Shown one piece after another: positions 44,858 to 53,899 of a stretch of DNA of 64,000 nucleotides. The position numbers and the translations under genes are program-made. The notes beneath the pieces are model-generated. The model had not been told where the DNA came from. It saw nothing but the letters and a program-made list of their open reading frames with translations, and did no database searches. Positions within the stretch are counted from its first letter, which is position 1, and every line of letters starts with the position of its first letter. Source of the DNA: Flavivirga abyssicola (GTDB lineage: Bacteria > Bacteroidota > Bacteroidia > Flavobacteriales > Flavobacteriaceae); NCBI RefSeq assembly GCF_030540775.2, contig NZ_CP141266.1, forward strand, positions 2,343,001-2,407,000. Reading direction: 5' to 3'.

Positions 44858-45240
44858 AACAAGAAAATCGATCTGAAATAGGTTTAAAGCAAGCCATTGA
44901 AAGTTTAATTGAAGCAGGAACAAGTTTTGATACCGATAAGCTTGAGTTAATTTATCATAAGAATTTACAAGTGATTATGATAAACGTCGAAGGGCAAAAG
45001 ACGATATCCGATAAAGAATCTTTTAAGAATTTATTTGATACAAAACGAAAAAATGGTGATCCGCCATTAAACACTTGGGCCAAGTTTAATCACTTAGAGG
45101 TAAATGACAATTTTGGACATGTTATAGTCACCAGAAAGGTTAATTTAACAGGAGAAGAAAGCACAATTATTTTAAGTATAGACCTTGTTTGGGAAGCTAA
45201 TCGCTGGCAAGTGACTAGAGAAGTGATTTTTATGTCTTAG
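44854..45240 (+). CDS. NTF2-like (SnoaL/DUF4440 type) protein
   Basis: A 128-residue protein without a signal. The pattern, an N-terminal helix pair (IESLIEAGTSFDTDKLELIY) followed by a four-strand sheet ending with DLVWEANRWQVTREVIFMS, fits the NTF2-like cone fold used by small hydrolases and isomerases. The substrate cannot be inferred. It overlaps the DoxX-like gene by four bases. Confidence 0.78.
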   Translation: MKQENRSEIGLKQAIESLIEAGTSFDTDKLELIYHKNLQVIMINVEGQKTISDKESFKNLFDTKRKNGDPPLNTWAKFNHLEVNDNFGHVIVTRKVNLTGEESTIILSIDLVWEANRWQVTREVIFMS

Positions 45241-45375
45241 ATAAAAAGGTGTTAAATTCCTTAAATAAAATATAAAAGCATTAAATATTGACTAGATTTG
45301 AAACTGGTTTAACGAGAATCTTGTATAAGAAAATTTATGTCAGTTAGTGATTTTTGCAAAAAATCGTATCGAAAA

Positions 45376-45464
45376 CCTGTCTGCCGACAGGCAGGCAAAT
45401 AAATTTTCGACAAAAAAAGCTTCTCGATACATCCCGAAGCAAGTTCGGGACACTCGAAGTGACA
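45376..45464. repeat. two extragenic hairpins before the esterase gene
   Basis: CCTGTCTGCCGACAGGCAGG (45376-45395; arms CTGCC/GGCAG and CTGTC/GACAG possible) and a second element around 45423-45464 (CTTCTCGATACATCCCGAAG, then CAAGTTCGGGACACTCGAAG). They lie in a 279-bp gap that otherwise holds nothing I can name. Confidence 0.55.
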
Positions 45465-45519
45465 TCTTGAACTTTTAAACAAGATTCACATTGGTTTAAT
45501 AAATAAATCGGATTTAAAA

Positions 45520-46386
45520 ATGAAAAATCTACTAGTTGCTCTTGGGTTTTGTTTGATGTTTTCTTCGGTAAGTTTTACTCAAACAGGAAAAGTATTCGAT
45601 AAATTATCTCATACAAGTAAAATATTAAAAGGAGATCGAAACTTTGCTGTTTATTTACCACCAGATTATGAGACGTCACAAAGAGATTATCCAGTTTTAT
45701 ATTTATTGCACGGTGCCGGCGATGATCAGACAGGTTGGGTTCAGTTTGGAGAAGTATTGCATATTACAGATAAGGCAATAAAAGAAGGAAAGGCAACGCC
45801 TATGATTATTGTTATGCCAGATGCGTATACAAACAGAATGGGCTATTTTAATGATATGCGGGGCGATTGGAACTACGAAGATTATTTTTTTGAAGAGTTC
45901 ATGCCTTATGTAGAAAAGAATTATCGCATAAAAAGTGAAAAGCGTTATAGAGCCGTTGCCGGACTCTCTATGGGAGGTGGCGGCTCCTTTATGTATGCAT
46001 TACGCCATCCAGAATTATTTTCATCAGCTTGCCCGTTAAGTGCTTATGCTGGACCCAAATCTGTTGATGAGGTAAAAAACATGGCAAAGCGATATTATAA
46101 TTTCGAAGCTAGTGATGTCGAGGCTCAGAAATATTTATCAAACTATAGTGCATTATCACTCATAGAGACTATGACTAAAAAAGAGATTGAGTCTGTAAAA
46201 TGGTATATCGATTGTGGAGACGATGATTTCCTATACGAAGGAAACAGTTTGGTTCATATAGCACTTCGAAAAAAGAAAGTGCATCACGAGTTTAGGATTA
46301 GAAATGGAGGGCATACATGGACGTATTGGAGAGAATCACTTCCTGAGGTTTTAGAATTTGTATCCAATACATTTCATCAGAAATAA
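45520..46386 (+). CDS. secreted esterase (esterase D / PF00756 family)
   Basis: A 288-residue protein with a Sec signal peptide (cleavage near residue 20, SFTQTG). The body is an esterase D-type alpha/beta hydrolase: YLLHGAGDDQTGW is the oxyanion part, and the nucleophile Ser lies in AGLSMGGGGSFMYAL. GGHTWTYWRES near the end carries the catalytic His. Relatives are feruloyl/acetyl xylan esterases or similar carbohydrate esterases. It is a single gene with repeats on both sides. Confidence 0.87.
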   Translation: MKNLLVALGFCLMFSSVSFTQTGKVFDKLSHTSKILKGDRNFAVYLPPDYETSQRDYPVLYLLHGAGDDQTGWVQFGEVLHITDKAIKEGKATPMIIVMPDAYTNRMGYFNDMRGDWNYEDYFFEEFMPYVEKNYRIKSEKRYRAVAGLSMGGGGSFMYALRHPELFSSACPLSAYAGPKSVDEVKNMAKRYYNFEASDVEAQKYLSNYSALSLIETMTKKEIESVKWYIDCGDDDFLYEGNSLVHIALRKKKVHHEFRIRNGGHTWTYWRESLPEVLEFVSNTFHQK

Positions 46387-46398
46387 ATGAGTTTACTA

Positions 46399-46486
46399 GT
46401 CATGTCGACGATAGGAGACATCTCATTATTTTTTATTACAAACTGTAACAAACTTTATGCGATTTCTCACATTTGTTCGAAATGAC
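46399..46486. repeat. GTCATGTCGAC...GAAATGAC extragenic inverted repeat
   Basis: Left end GTCATGTCGACGATAGGAGA and right end TTCGAAATGAC are imperfect inverted copies. It is of the same family as 26544-26622 and 32861-32942, and lies between the convergent esterase and Fur-family genes. Confidence 0.6.
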
Positions 46487-46543
46487 TCAGGATATAAATT
46501 AACTACATACTTAATTTTTAATATGAGAATATAGTTTCGGAAA

Positions 46544-46924
46544 CTATGAGCAATCACTACAATAACCAGATATTAATCCATTAAAAGATTCTGAAGTATA
46601 TCCATTAGGCAAAGACACATCAATTTCGTTTTTAAGACATTCCACTTTTCCACATTTAAGACACTTGAAATGAAAATGGTTGTGCGTATGTTTCTTTTTT
46701 TCTTTATCACAATTTAAACAAAGGGCAAAATACTGCTTGCCATCATCACCAATAATTTTATGCACTATACCATCATCACTAAATCTGTTTAAAATGCGGT
46801 AAATAGTTGCTCTATCCATTTTTGAACTTAAATTAGCTTGCAACATGTCATGATTTAATGCTGAATTAGAGTCTTTTAAGACCTTCAAAATTTCTTCCTG
46901 TGATTGCGTTTTTCTTCTTTTCAT
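46544..46924 (-). CDS. Fur family transcriptional regulator (Zur/PerR-like)
   Basis: A 126-residue metal-dependent repressor. The N-terminal winged helix includes MDRATIYRILNRFSDDGIVHK. Metal ligands follow in KKHTHNHFHFKC (His-rich), and two CxxC pairs (CLKC and CSDC) form the structural zinc site. It is compact, lacking the extended N-terminus of classical Fur. It is divergently transcribed from a flavoprotein gene; a perfect inverted repeat at 46932-46954 directly before the start codon is the likely operator. The metal or signal cannot be fixed. Confidence 0.9.
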   Translation of the reverse strand: MKRRKTQSQEEILKVLKDSNSALNHDMLQANLSSKMDRATIYRILNRFSDDGIVHKIIGDDGKQYFALCLNCDKEKKKHTHNHFHFKCLKCGKVECLKNEIDVSLPNGYTSESFNGLISGYCSDCS

Positions 46925-46931
46925 AAATTAT

Positions 46932-46954
46932 TTAATGCGATTTTGTCGCATTAA
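46932..46954. promoter_or_regulatory. inverted repeat, likely Fur-family operator
   Basis: Arms TTAATGCGA (46932-46940) and TCGCATTAA (46946-46954) are perfect complements around the 5-base loop TTTTG. The site starts 8 bp upstream of the Fur-family start codon and lies in the spacer shared with the divergent flavoprotein gene, so it could control both. The form with two 9-bp half sites is usual for Fur-type repressors. Confidence 0.55.
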
Positions 46955-47040
46955 TATGATTTTTTAGTATTTTTACCAAAAAATTATTGTAGTAACTTTT
47001 TATAAGTCTCTACAAATTTAAAAGCTTAAAGATAGTAAAA

Positions 47041-47946
47041 ATGGCAAATAATAATTTTGATGTAATTATTGTTGGAGGTAGTTACTCAGGGCTTTCTGCT
47101 GCTATGGCGTTAGGTAGATCGTTGAGACAGGTTTTGGTTATAGATAGTGGAAAACCTTGTAATCGCCAAACGCCACATTCACATAATTTTTTAACCCAAG
47201 ATGGAGAAGCACCAAAAGATATTTCAATAAAAGCGAAAGAACAGGTTAAAAAATATGAATCTGTAAAATTTTATAATGGATTAGCAATTAGCGGTGTAAA
47301 GACGCAAAGAGGTTTTGAAATAAAAACAGAATCAGGAGATATATTTATGTCAAAGAAATTAATTTTTGCTACAGGGGTAAAAGATATCCTGCTAGATATA
47401 GATGGGTTCTCAGAAAGTTGGGGCATTTCTGTTATTCATTGTCCTTATTGTCATGGGTATGAAGTAAAACATGAAAAAACAGGTATATTAGGGAATGGAG
47501 AATATGGTTTTGAATTTTCTAAAATGATTAGTAATTGGACAAAAGATCTTACGCTTTTTACTAACGGGAAATCAACTTTAACAGAAGCGCAAACAACAAA
47601 ATTAAAAGCACATAATATAAAAATTATCGAAGAAGGCATTGATAGTTTAGAGCATACAGATGGACACGTTGAGCATGTGGTTTTTAAAAACAGTCATAAA
47701 ATACCAATAAAAGCTATTTATGCTAGAGCACCATTTGTTCAAAATACAGATATTCCAGAAGGATTAGGTTGTGAATTAACAGAAGAAGGATATATCTCAG
47801 TAGATCCTTTTCAAAGAACCAATGTTCAAGGCATATACGCATGTGGCGATAATACAACATTTAAGCGTTCTGTATCAAATGCAGTCGCTATGGGTAATAT
47901 AGCAGGTGCTATGATCAATAAAGAGATTATAGACGAAACATTTTAG
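47041..47946 (+). CDS. thioredoxin-reductase-like NAD(P)/FAD oxidoreductase
   Basis: A 301-residue flavoprotein. The FAD motif is IIVGGSYSGLSAAMALGR at the N-terminus. The redox-active Cys pair is present as HCPYCHGYE near residue 140, and a late YACGDNTTFKRSVSNAVAMG segment is the second FAD contact. The form resembles short thioredoxin-reductase-like proteins that often accompany stress regulators. It is divergent from the Fur-family gene and shares the inverted repeat in the spacer. The electron acceptor is unknown. Confidence 0.85.
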   Translation: MANNNFDVIIVGGSYSGLSAAMALGRSLRQVLVIDSGKPCNRQTPHSHNFLTQDGEAPKDISIKAKEQVKKYESVKFYNGLAISGVKTQRGFEIKTESGDIFMSKKLIFATGVKDILLDIDGFSESWGISVIHCPYCHGYEVKHEKTGILGNGEYGFEFSKMISNWTKDLTLFTNGKSTLTEAQTTKLKAHNIKIIEEGIDSLEHTDGHVEHVVFKNSHKIPIKAIYARAPFVQNTDIPEGLGCELTEEGYISVDPFQRTNVQGIYACGDNTTFKRSVSNAVAMGNIAGAMINKEIIDETF

Positions 47947-48000
47947 AAGAAGTAAGAAAGATGAAATTTAAGAAATACATGTACCATTTAAAGCATTAAA

Positions 48001-48025
48001 AAAGCACATCTAACAGATGTGCTTT
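48001..48025. terminator. bidirectional terminator between the flavoprotein gene and leuB
   Basis: A perfect hairpin with arms AAAGCACATCT and AGATGTGCTTT and loop AAC, with A-rich sequence on the left and T-rich sequence on the right. It lies between two convergent genes and can end both transcripts. Confidence 0.8.
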
Positions 48026-48069
48026 TCATGAATCCCAATAATTTTAATTTTGGTGACTAACTCAAATAA

Positions 48070-49188
48070 TTAAATGATTGTGGACTGTCCTAAATGTATG
48101 TTTGTAAAATTTAAATTGGTTTCTTCTGGGTTATTTATAAAATCTTCTATAAAATCACCAACTTTAGTGGTGGTTATATGATCGTATTTTGTATTTAAAT
48201 CGGGTGTTGTTATATGAAGCTTTAACGATTTATCAACACCCTCTCGAATTAAATCTGCTTCTTCATGTAATTCAAAATGATCCAATAACATAGCAGCCGA
48301 TAAAATAGAAGCAATAGGATTAGCTATGCCTTTATTAGCAGCTTTAGTATATGCACCATGTATAGGTTCGAACATAACATGTTTGTCGCCAAAAGATGCA
48401 GAAGCTAACAAACCTATAGAACCTACAATAACACTGGCTTCTTCAGATAAAATATCTCCAAACATGTTTTCGGTTAAAATAACATCAAACTGTCTTGGAT
48501 TAATAATAAGTTCCATGGCAGCATTATCTATATATAGACAATCTAATTTTACGTCGGGATACTTTGGAGCTAATTCTTGCACCACTTTTCGCCATAAACG
48601 AGAACTTGCCAAAACATTGGCTTTATCTACCAATGTTAATTTGTGTTTTCTGGATTGCGCTGCTTTAAATGCTAAATGAGCAATACGCTCTATTTCAAAA
48701 CGTGTATACTCGCAAATATCCGATGCAGTATTACCATCTTCACTTAGTTTTTTCTCTCCAAAATAGATGCCACTTGTAAGTTCGCGGTATATAAGAATAT
48801 TGGTATCCTTAATTTGCTTTTTCTTTAATGACGATTTGTTTAATAAATCTTCATAAGCTATAACAGGTCTTATATTAGTATATAAATCCAAAACTTTACG
48901 AAGCCCTAAAAGACCTTGCTCTGGTCGTATTTCTGCATTAGGATCCATATCATATTTAGTATCACCAATGGCACCAAATAAAATAGCATCTGCGTTTTCG
49001 CAAATGCTTATGGTTTCTTCTGGTAATGGATCTCCTGTTTTGTCTATTGCCGAAGCGCCTACTAATCCTGTTTCGAAAGTAAGTATATGGTTAAACTCCA
49101 TAGCAATAGCTTTCAAAACCTTGACGGCTTGTTCTATGACCTCTGGACCTATACCATCGCCTGGTAAAACGGCAATATTTAGTTTCAT
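48070..49188 (-). CDS. leuB: 3-isopropylmalate dehydrogenase
   Basis: A 372-residue NAD-dependent enzyme of leucine synthesis. The N-terminal LPGDGIGPEV is the family signature. YRELTSGIYFGEK carries the substrate-binding Arg/Tyr part, and LTENMFGDILSEEAS the metal-binding Asp part; EPIHGAYTKAANKGIANP is the NAD-binding motif. It is 73 bp downstream of leuA on the same strand. leuC and leuD, often next to these genes, are not in the window. Confidence 0.95.
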   Translation of the reverse strand: MKLNIAVLPGDGIGPEVIEQAVKVLKAIAMEFNHILTFETGLVGASAIDKTGDPLPEETISICENADAILFGAIGDTKYDMDPNAEIRPEQGLLGLRKVLDLYTNIRPVIAYEDLLNKSSLKKKQIKDTNILIYRELTSGIYFGEKKLSEDGNTASDICEYTRFEIERIAHLAFKAAQSRKHKLTLVDKANVLASSRLWRKVVQELAPKYPDVKLDCLYIDNAAMELIINPRQFDVILTENMFGDILSEEASVIVGSIGLLASASFGDKHVMFEPIHGAYTKAANKGIANPIASILSAAMLLDHFELHEEADLIREGVDKSLKLHITTPDLNTKYDHITTTKVGDFIEDFINNPEETNLNFTNIHLGQSTII

Positions 49189-49261
49189 TTCAATTATTTA
49201 CTTTTGTTCATTCCTGTCTTTCGACTGTCGCTCAAGATAAACTTTAGCGGGAACTCGCGTT

Positions 49262-50437
49262 CTAAGCAGAAGTAATTTCGTTATATACTTTGCTGTTTTC
49301 TATTATTTGATGGATATCACTATCATTAACTTCTTTCTTTTTGTCGGCAAAATTTAAGAAATTTACATAAATTTCATCCAACTGAAGTTTTGTTAATTCA
49401 TATCCAATATTTTTTGCTCTATATGCTAAAGCGGCTCTACCACTTCTAGCTGTTAATACAATAGCAGATTCTGTTACACCAACATCTTTAGGGTCTATAA
49501 TTTCGTAAGTTTCACGATTTTTAATAACACCATCTTGATGAATTCCAGAACTGTGTGCAAATGCATTAGCACCAACAATAGCCTTGTTTGGTTGTGTGTA
49601 AATACCCATGCTGTCTGAAACCAATTGACTAATACCGTAAAGCATCTCAGTTTGTATTCTAGTATCTAGATTTAAATAGGGGTGTTGCTTTAAAATCATG
49701 ACCACTTCCTCTAAAGCAGTATTTCCAGCACGTTCTCCAATACCATTAATAGTACATTCAATTTGTCTTGCACCGTTAATAACACCCTCAATAGAGTTAG
49801 CAGTCGCTAAACCTAAGTCGTTATGACAATGGCACGATAAAATAGCTTTATCAATACCTTTTACATGCTCTTTTAAGTATTTAATTTTAGCACCGTATTC
49901 ATGTGGTAAACAATATCCAGTAGTATCTGGAATGTTTAAAACAGTGGCGCCAGCTTTAATAACCGCTTCGCAAACACGTGCTAAATATTCATTATCGGTT
50001 CTACCAGCATCTTCAGCATAAAATTCTACGTCTTCAACAAAAGATTTAGCATAGCTAACCGCTTTAACAGCACGTTCTATGATATCCTCTTGAGAAGACT
50101 TAAATTTAAATTTTATATGAGAGTCTGAAGTTCCAATACCAGTATGAATTCTTGGTGTTTTAGCATATTTTAATGCCTCAGCAGCTACTTTTATATCATT
50201 TTCAACAGATCGTGTTAAACCACAAACCGTTGCGTTTTTTACAATTTTAGAAATAGCCTCAACCGATTTAAAATCGCCAGGGCTCGATACAGGAAAACCA
50301 GCTTCAATAATATCAACTCCTAAATTATCCAGCTGTTCTGCAATGATTAACTTCTGTTCAGTATTTAATTTGCAGCCAGGGACTTGCTCGCCATCGCGTA
50401 GCGTAGTATCAAAAATTTGGACGTTATTATTAGACAT
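49262..50437 (-). CDS. leuA: 2-isopropylmalate synthase, short form
   Basis: A 391-residue acyltransferase that joins acetyl-CoA and 2-oxoisovalerate, the first committed step to leucine. [12 protein letters not shown] is the HMGL-like catalytic signature with the metal Asp, and [15 protein letters not shown] holds the metal-binding His pair. GGHQDG-like [12 protein letters not shown] is present. The protein ends soon after the linker region, so it lacks the C-terminal LeuA_dimer regulatory domain found in forms of 500 residues or more. Feedback by leucine through that domain is therefore not expected. Confidence 0.92.
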   Translation of the reverse strand: MSNNNVQIFDTTLRDGEQVPGCKLNTEQKLIIAEQLDNLGVDIIEAGFPVSSPGDFKSVEAISKIVKNATVCGLTRSVENDIKVAAEALKYAKTPRIHTGIGTSDSHIKFKFKSSQEDIIERAVKAVSYAKSFVEDVEFYAEDAGRTDNEYLARVCEAVIKAGATVLNIPDTTGYCLPHEYGAKIKYLKEHVKGIDKAILSCHCHNDLGLATANSIEGVINGARQIECTINGIGERAGNTALEEVVMILKQHPYLNLDTRIQTEMLYGISQLVSDSMGIYTQPNKAIVGANAFAHSSGIHQDGVIKNRETYEIIDPKDVGVTESAIVLTARSGRAALAYRAKNIGYELTKLQLDEIYVNFLNFADKKKEVNDSDIHQIIENSKVYNEITSA

Positions 50438-50586
50438 TTTATTTAAATATATTTTCTTATTGTATTACGAATTTATATTTTGGTTTCCTAAAACCAGAAT
50501 TGAAGCTTTCGTTTTTACGATGTTTAACCTATGGATTGTTTAATTAAATAACTAATAATCAGCATTTTAGTGTTGTGTTTGCAACT

Positions 50587-52137
50587 ATGACAAGAGAGCA
50601 AAAAGATAATTTGTTTGTTTTAGTAAAGTCACTGTCTAAATCTGAAAAGAGACAGTTTAAACTTTATGTTGGACGTTTAGGGGTAAATGAAGATTCAAAA
50701 TTCTTGACACTTTTTAATATTCTTGATAAACTTTCCGTTTACGATGAAGCTACTATTCTTAAAAAAGGAATCGTAAAAAAACAGCAACTTTCTAATTTAA
50801 AGGCACATTTATACAAACAAATTTTAATTAGCTTAAGATTAAATCCATCTCATCAAAATGTTAGAATTCAGATACGGGAACAGTTAGATTTTGCGACTAT
50901 TTTATATCATAAAGGGCTTTACAAACAAAGTTTAAAAATATTAGATAAGGCAAAAGGTTTAGCGATAGCCAATGAAGAAAAAAACATTGCTTATGAAATT
51001 GTGGAGTTAGAAAAAATAATAGAATCTCAATATATAACCAGAAGTCTTAATAACAGAGCAGACGAATTATCTGTACAAGCAAAAGAACTGAGTCAGCAAA
51101 ATGTTATCGCTAGTAAATTGTCTAACTTATCACTTCAATTATACGGTTTGTTTTTAAAAACAGGCTACATAAAAAACGATAAAGAAAATCAGAGAGTCAC
51201 TAATTATTTTAATGATAGGTTACCAAAATATGACATTAATAAATTAGGTTTTAGAGAAAAACTTTGGCTATACAAAGCGTATTTATGGTATAGTTTTTTA
51301 ACCTCAGATTTTTTAGCGAGTTACAAGTATGCTTCCAAATGGGTAGATTTATTTTATGACAATAAAGATATGATTGTTTTGAATCCTGTCTTTTTTTTAA
51401 AGGGAAATCATTATTTACTAGAAGCATTATTTTATTTAAGGCAGTATGAGAAATTTAAGGAAACACTTCTCAATTTAGAAGCTGTTACAAAAGAAAAATG
51501 GTTTCCTGCGGATGATAATGTAGACGGATTAGCTTTCTTATATATTTATAACAATAAGTTTAATCTACATTTTATCGATGGTAGTTTTAAAGAAGGTTTA
51601 CCATTAATAGATGAAATACTAGAGCGTTTAAGAAATTATAAAGATCGCATTGATGAACACCACATTATGGTATTCTATTATAAAATTGCGAGTATGTATT
51701 TTGGGGCAGGAGAGAATAAAAAGTGCATATATTTTTTAGAAAAAATAATAAGTAATAAATCTTTGCAAATGCGTGAAGATTTATTGTGTTTTTCAAGAAT
51801 TTTAAATCTTGTAGCGCACTATGAAGCAGGTTTAGATTATAACCTTGATGTTTTAATAAGAAGTACTTATAAGTTTTTAATTAAAATGGAAGACTTATAT
51901 GAAGTACAAAAAGAATTTATTAAATTTTTGAGAGGTTTAGGTGATATTTATCCTAATGAAGTGAAAAGAGAATTTATCAAACTTCATAAAAAACTAAAAC
52001 AATATGAAGATGACCCTTACCAAAGCCGTGCTTTCTTATATTTGGATATTATTTCGTGGTTAGAATCTAAAATTCAAAACAGACCAATAGACCAGATTAT
52101 AGGAGATAAATTTCTTAAAAAACAAGCCGAAAAATAA
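50587..52137 (+). CDS. conserved flavobacterial protein with helical (TPR-like) repeats, function unknown
   Basis: A 516-residue protein without a signal peptide. It starts at the ATG at 50587, although a GTG four codons upstream is also in frame. The composition is rich in Lys, Leu and Tyr, and almost all helical, for example LYKQSLKILDKAKGLAIANEEK and later YFGAGENKKCIYFLEKIIS, with the spacing of TPR-like hairpins. I do not recognise a named family. It stands alone between the divergent leu genes and the SAM riboswitch. Confidence 0.7.
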   Translation: MTREQKDNLFVLVKSLSKSEKRQFKLYVGRLGVNEDSKFLTLFNILDKLSVYDEATILKKGIVKKQQLSNLKAHLYKQILISLRLNPSHQNVRIQIREQLDFATILYHKGLYKQSLKILDKAKGLAIANEEKNIAYEIVELEKIIESQYITRSLNNRADELSVQAKELSQQNVIASKLSNLSLQLYGLFLKTGYIKNDKENQRVTNYFNDRLPKYDINKLGFREKLWLYKAYLWYSFLTSDFLASYKYASKWVDLFYDNKDMIVLNPVFFLKGNHYLLEALFYLRQYEKFKETLLNLEAVTKEKWFPADDNVDGLAFLYIYNNKFNLHFIDGSFKEGLPLIDEILERLRNYKDRIDEHHIMVFYYKIASMYFGAGENKKCIYFLEKIISNKSLQMREDLLCFSRILNLVAHYEAGLDYNLDVLIRSTYKFLIKMEDLYEVQKEFIKFLRGLGDIYPNEVKREFIKLHKKLKQYEDDPYQSRAFLYLDIISWLESKIQNRPIDQIIGDKFLKKQAEK

Positions 52138-52224
52138 GTTTTTATAAAATTTTTCAAAAAAAATTAGGATATTAACTTTTTCTGAACGAATATTTGCATT
52201 CACAAAGTTCAATCACTTATTGAG

Positions 52225-52370
52225 ATGTTATCAAGAAAGGCGGAGGGATTAGACCCTATGAAGCCTTAGCAACCCTTTATACGTAAAGAAGGTGCTAAAT
52301 TCTACCCCGTCCCGAACCATATGCTGAATTTATTTCAGTATCGTTTCAGGATTATACGGATAGATAACCA
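52225..52370 (+). ncRNA. SAM-I riboswitch (S-box) upstream of metY
   Basis: The core is clear: GTTATCAAG at 52227-52235, GGAGGGA near 52242-52248, CCCTATGAAGCC and TAGCAACC near 52255-52276, and a 3' partner GATAAC at 52363-52368 that pairs with GTTATC to close the P1 stem. These are the S-box hallmarks. It binds S-adenosylmethionine and would lower expression of the methionine genes that follow. The start of the expression platform may be the small CGAAA/TTTCG hairpin at 52373-52386, followed by T-rich sequence. Confidence 0.9.
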
Positions 52371-52506
52371 AACGAAATTGCTTTCGGTAATTTTAAATTT
52401 TCTTTTTAACATTTTTCTATATAAGTACGCTATTCGTAGCATATTTGGCTTTTGGTTTAATCGTAAAGAATTTCTAAATGTTTTCATTTAGAGAACCTTT
52501 AAACAT

Positions 52507-52530
52507 GTCATTCCTTCATAAGCGGGAATC
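52507..52530. repeat. GTCATTCCTTCATAAGCGGG short extragenic repeat
   Basis: A weak member of the GTCATTCC family (GATTCCCGCTTATGAAGG on the other strand) between the SAM riboswitch and the metY start codon. It may influence the leader RNA because it lies between the sensor and the gene. Confidence 0.45.
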
Positions 52531-52552
52531 AATTAATTCAAAAATTAGAAAA

Positions 52553-53827
52553 ATGAGTACACAAAAATTAGCAACAAACGCATTACACGCAGGGCACGAT
52601 GTAACAACAAACGGAGGTGCAAGAGCCGTGCCTATTTATCAAACAACATCCTATGTTTTTAATAATTCAGATCATGCAGCAAATCTATTTTCATTACAAG
52701 AATTAGGATTTATATATACCAGACTTAATAATCCAACGAATCAAATTCTTCAGGAGCGTTTAGCAGCTGTAGAAGGAGGTATTGGAGCCGTAGTATTCGC
52801 TTCGGGAACTGCTGCTATTTCAACAGGGTTACTAACACTTTTAAAAGCCGGAGACCACATTGTAGCATCCAGTAGTTTATATGGAGGAACTTACAATTTA
52901 CTTAGTGTAACATTGCCTAGATTAGGAATTACTACAACCTTTGTAGATGCTTCTAACCCAGATAATTTTAAAGACGCCGTACAAGATAATACGAGAGCCT
53001 TTTTTGTAGAATCGTTAGGGAATCCGAAATTGGATGTTTTAGATTTAGAAGCTATTGCTGTACACTCTAAAGCAGCAGGAGTACCTTTTATTGTCGATAA
53101 TACAGTAGCAACACCGGCGTTATTGAATCCATTAAAGCATGGAGCAAATATTGTAATCCACTCACTTACTAAATATATTGGAGGCCAAGGAACGTCATTG
53201 GGAGGTGCTATTATTGATGGTGGTACTTTTGATTGGGCAAACGGAAAATTCCCTGAATTTACTGAGCCTTCAGCTGGATACCATGGTTTAGTTTATAATG
53301 AAGCTTTAGGAGCAGCGTCTTATACTTTTAAATTAATTTTAGAAGGATTAAGAGATTTTGGAGGTGCTTTAAGTCCAACAAATGCATTCAATATTATTCA
53401 AGGTTTAGAAACACTAACCGTAAGAATAAAGCAACATAGTAAAAATGCTTTAGAGCTTGCAAAATGGTTAGAACAACAAGAAGAAGTTGCTTGGGTAAAC
53501 TATCCAGGTTTAGAAAGCAGCAAATACAAAGCTTTAGCCGATAAATATCTATCTAAAGGACAAAGTGGTATTGTTACATTCGGAGCAAAAGGCGGGTATG
53601 ATGCCGCTAAAACCATAGCAGACAAAACAAAAATATTTTCATTATTGGCTAATATTGGAGATACAAAGTCGCTTATCATTCATCCAGCAAGTACAACACA
53701 TCAACAGTTAAATGAAGAAGCACAAGAATCTGCAGGTGTAACACAAGATCTTATCAGGTTATCTGTAGGGTTAGAAGACATTGAAGATTTAAAAGCCGAT
53801 TTAAAAGCTGTTTTCGCAACCTTGTAG
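52553..53827 (+). CDS. metY: O-acetylhomoserine aminocarboxypropyltransferase (sulfhydrylase)
   Basis: A 424-residue PLP enzyme of the Cys/Met metabolism family, from the ATG at 52553. The cofactor Lys207 lies in HSLTKYIGG. ALHAGHDVTTNGGARAVPIYQ at the N-terminus and GYHGLVY are typical of MetY. It makes homocysteine from O-acetylhomoserine and sulfide in the cytoplasm. It is the first gene after the SAM riboswitch, and the following fusion gene can supply its substrate. The longer frame upstream crosses an extragenic repeat and is rejected as start. Confidence 0.94.
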   Translation: MSTQKLATNALHAGHDVTTNGGARAVPIYQTTSYVFNNSDHAANLFSLQELGFIYTRLNNPTNQILQERLAAVEGGIGAVVFASGTAAISTGLLTLLKAGDHIVASSSLYGGTYNLLSVTLPRLGITTTFVDASNPDNFKDAVQDNTRAFFVESLGNPKLDVLDLEAIAVHSKAAGVPFIVDNTVATPALLNPLKHGANIVIHSLTKYIGGQGTSLGGAIIDGGTFDWANGKFPEFTEPSAGYHGLVYNEALGAASYTFKLILEGLRDFGGALSPTNAFNIIQGLETLTVRIKQHSKNALELAKWLEQQEEVAWVNYPGLESSKYKALADKYLSKGQSGIVTFGAKGGYDAAKTIADKTKIFSLLANIGDTKSLIIHPASTTHQQLNEEAQESAGVTQDLIRLSVGLEDIEDLKADLKAVFATL

Positions 53828-53861
53828 ATTTTAAAATTAGTCAAGAAAAGAACATATTTTT

Positions 53862-53876
53862 AGACCTGTCAGGTCT
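53862..53876. repeat. short AGACCTGTCAGGTCT palindrome
   Basis: A minimal 15-bp member of the AGACCTGTCAGGT family, with a single copy of the arm (AGACCTG/CAGGTCT), between metY and the fusion gene. Confidence 0.6.
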
Positions 53877-53899
53877 AAATTAAAATAAAGAAGTATTTT

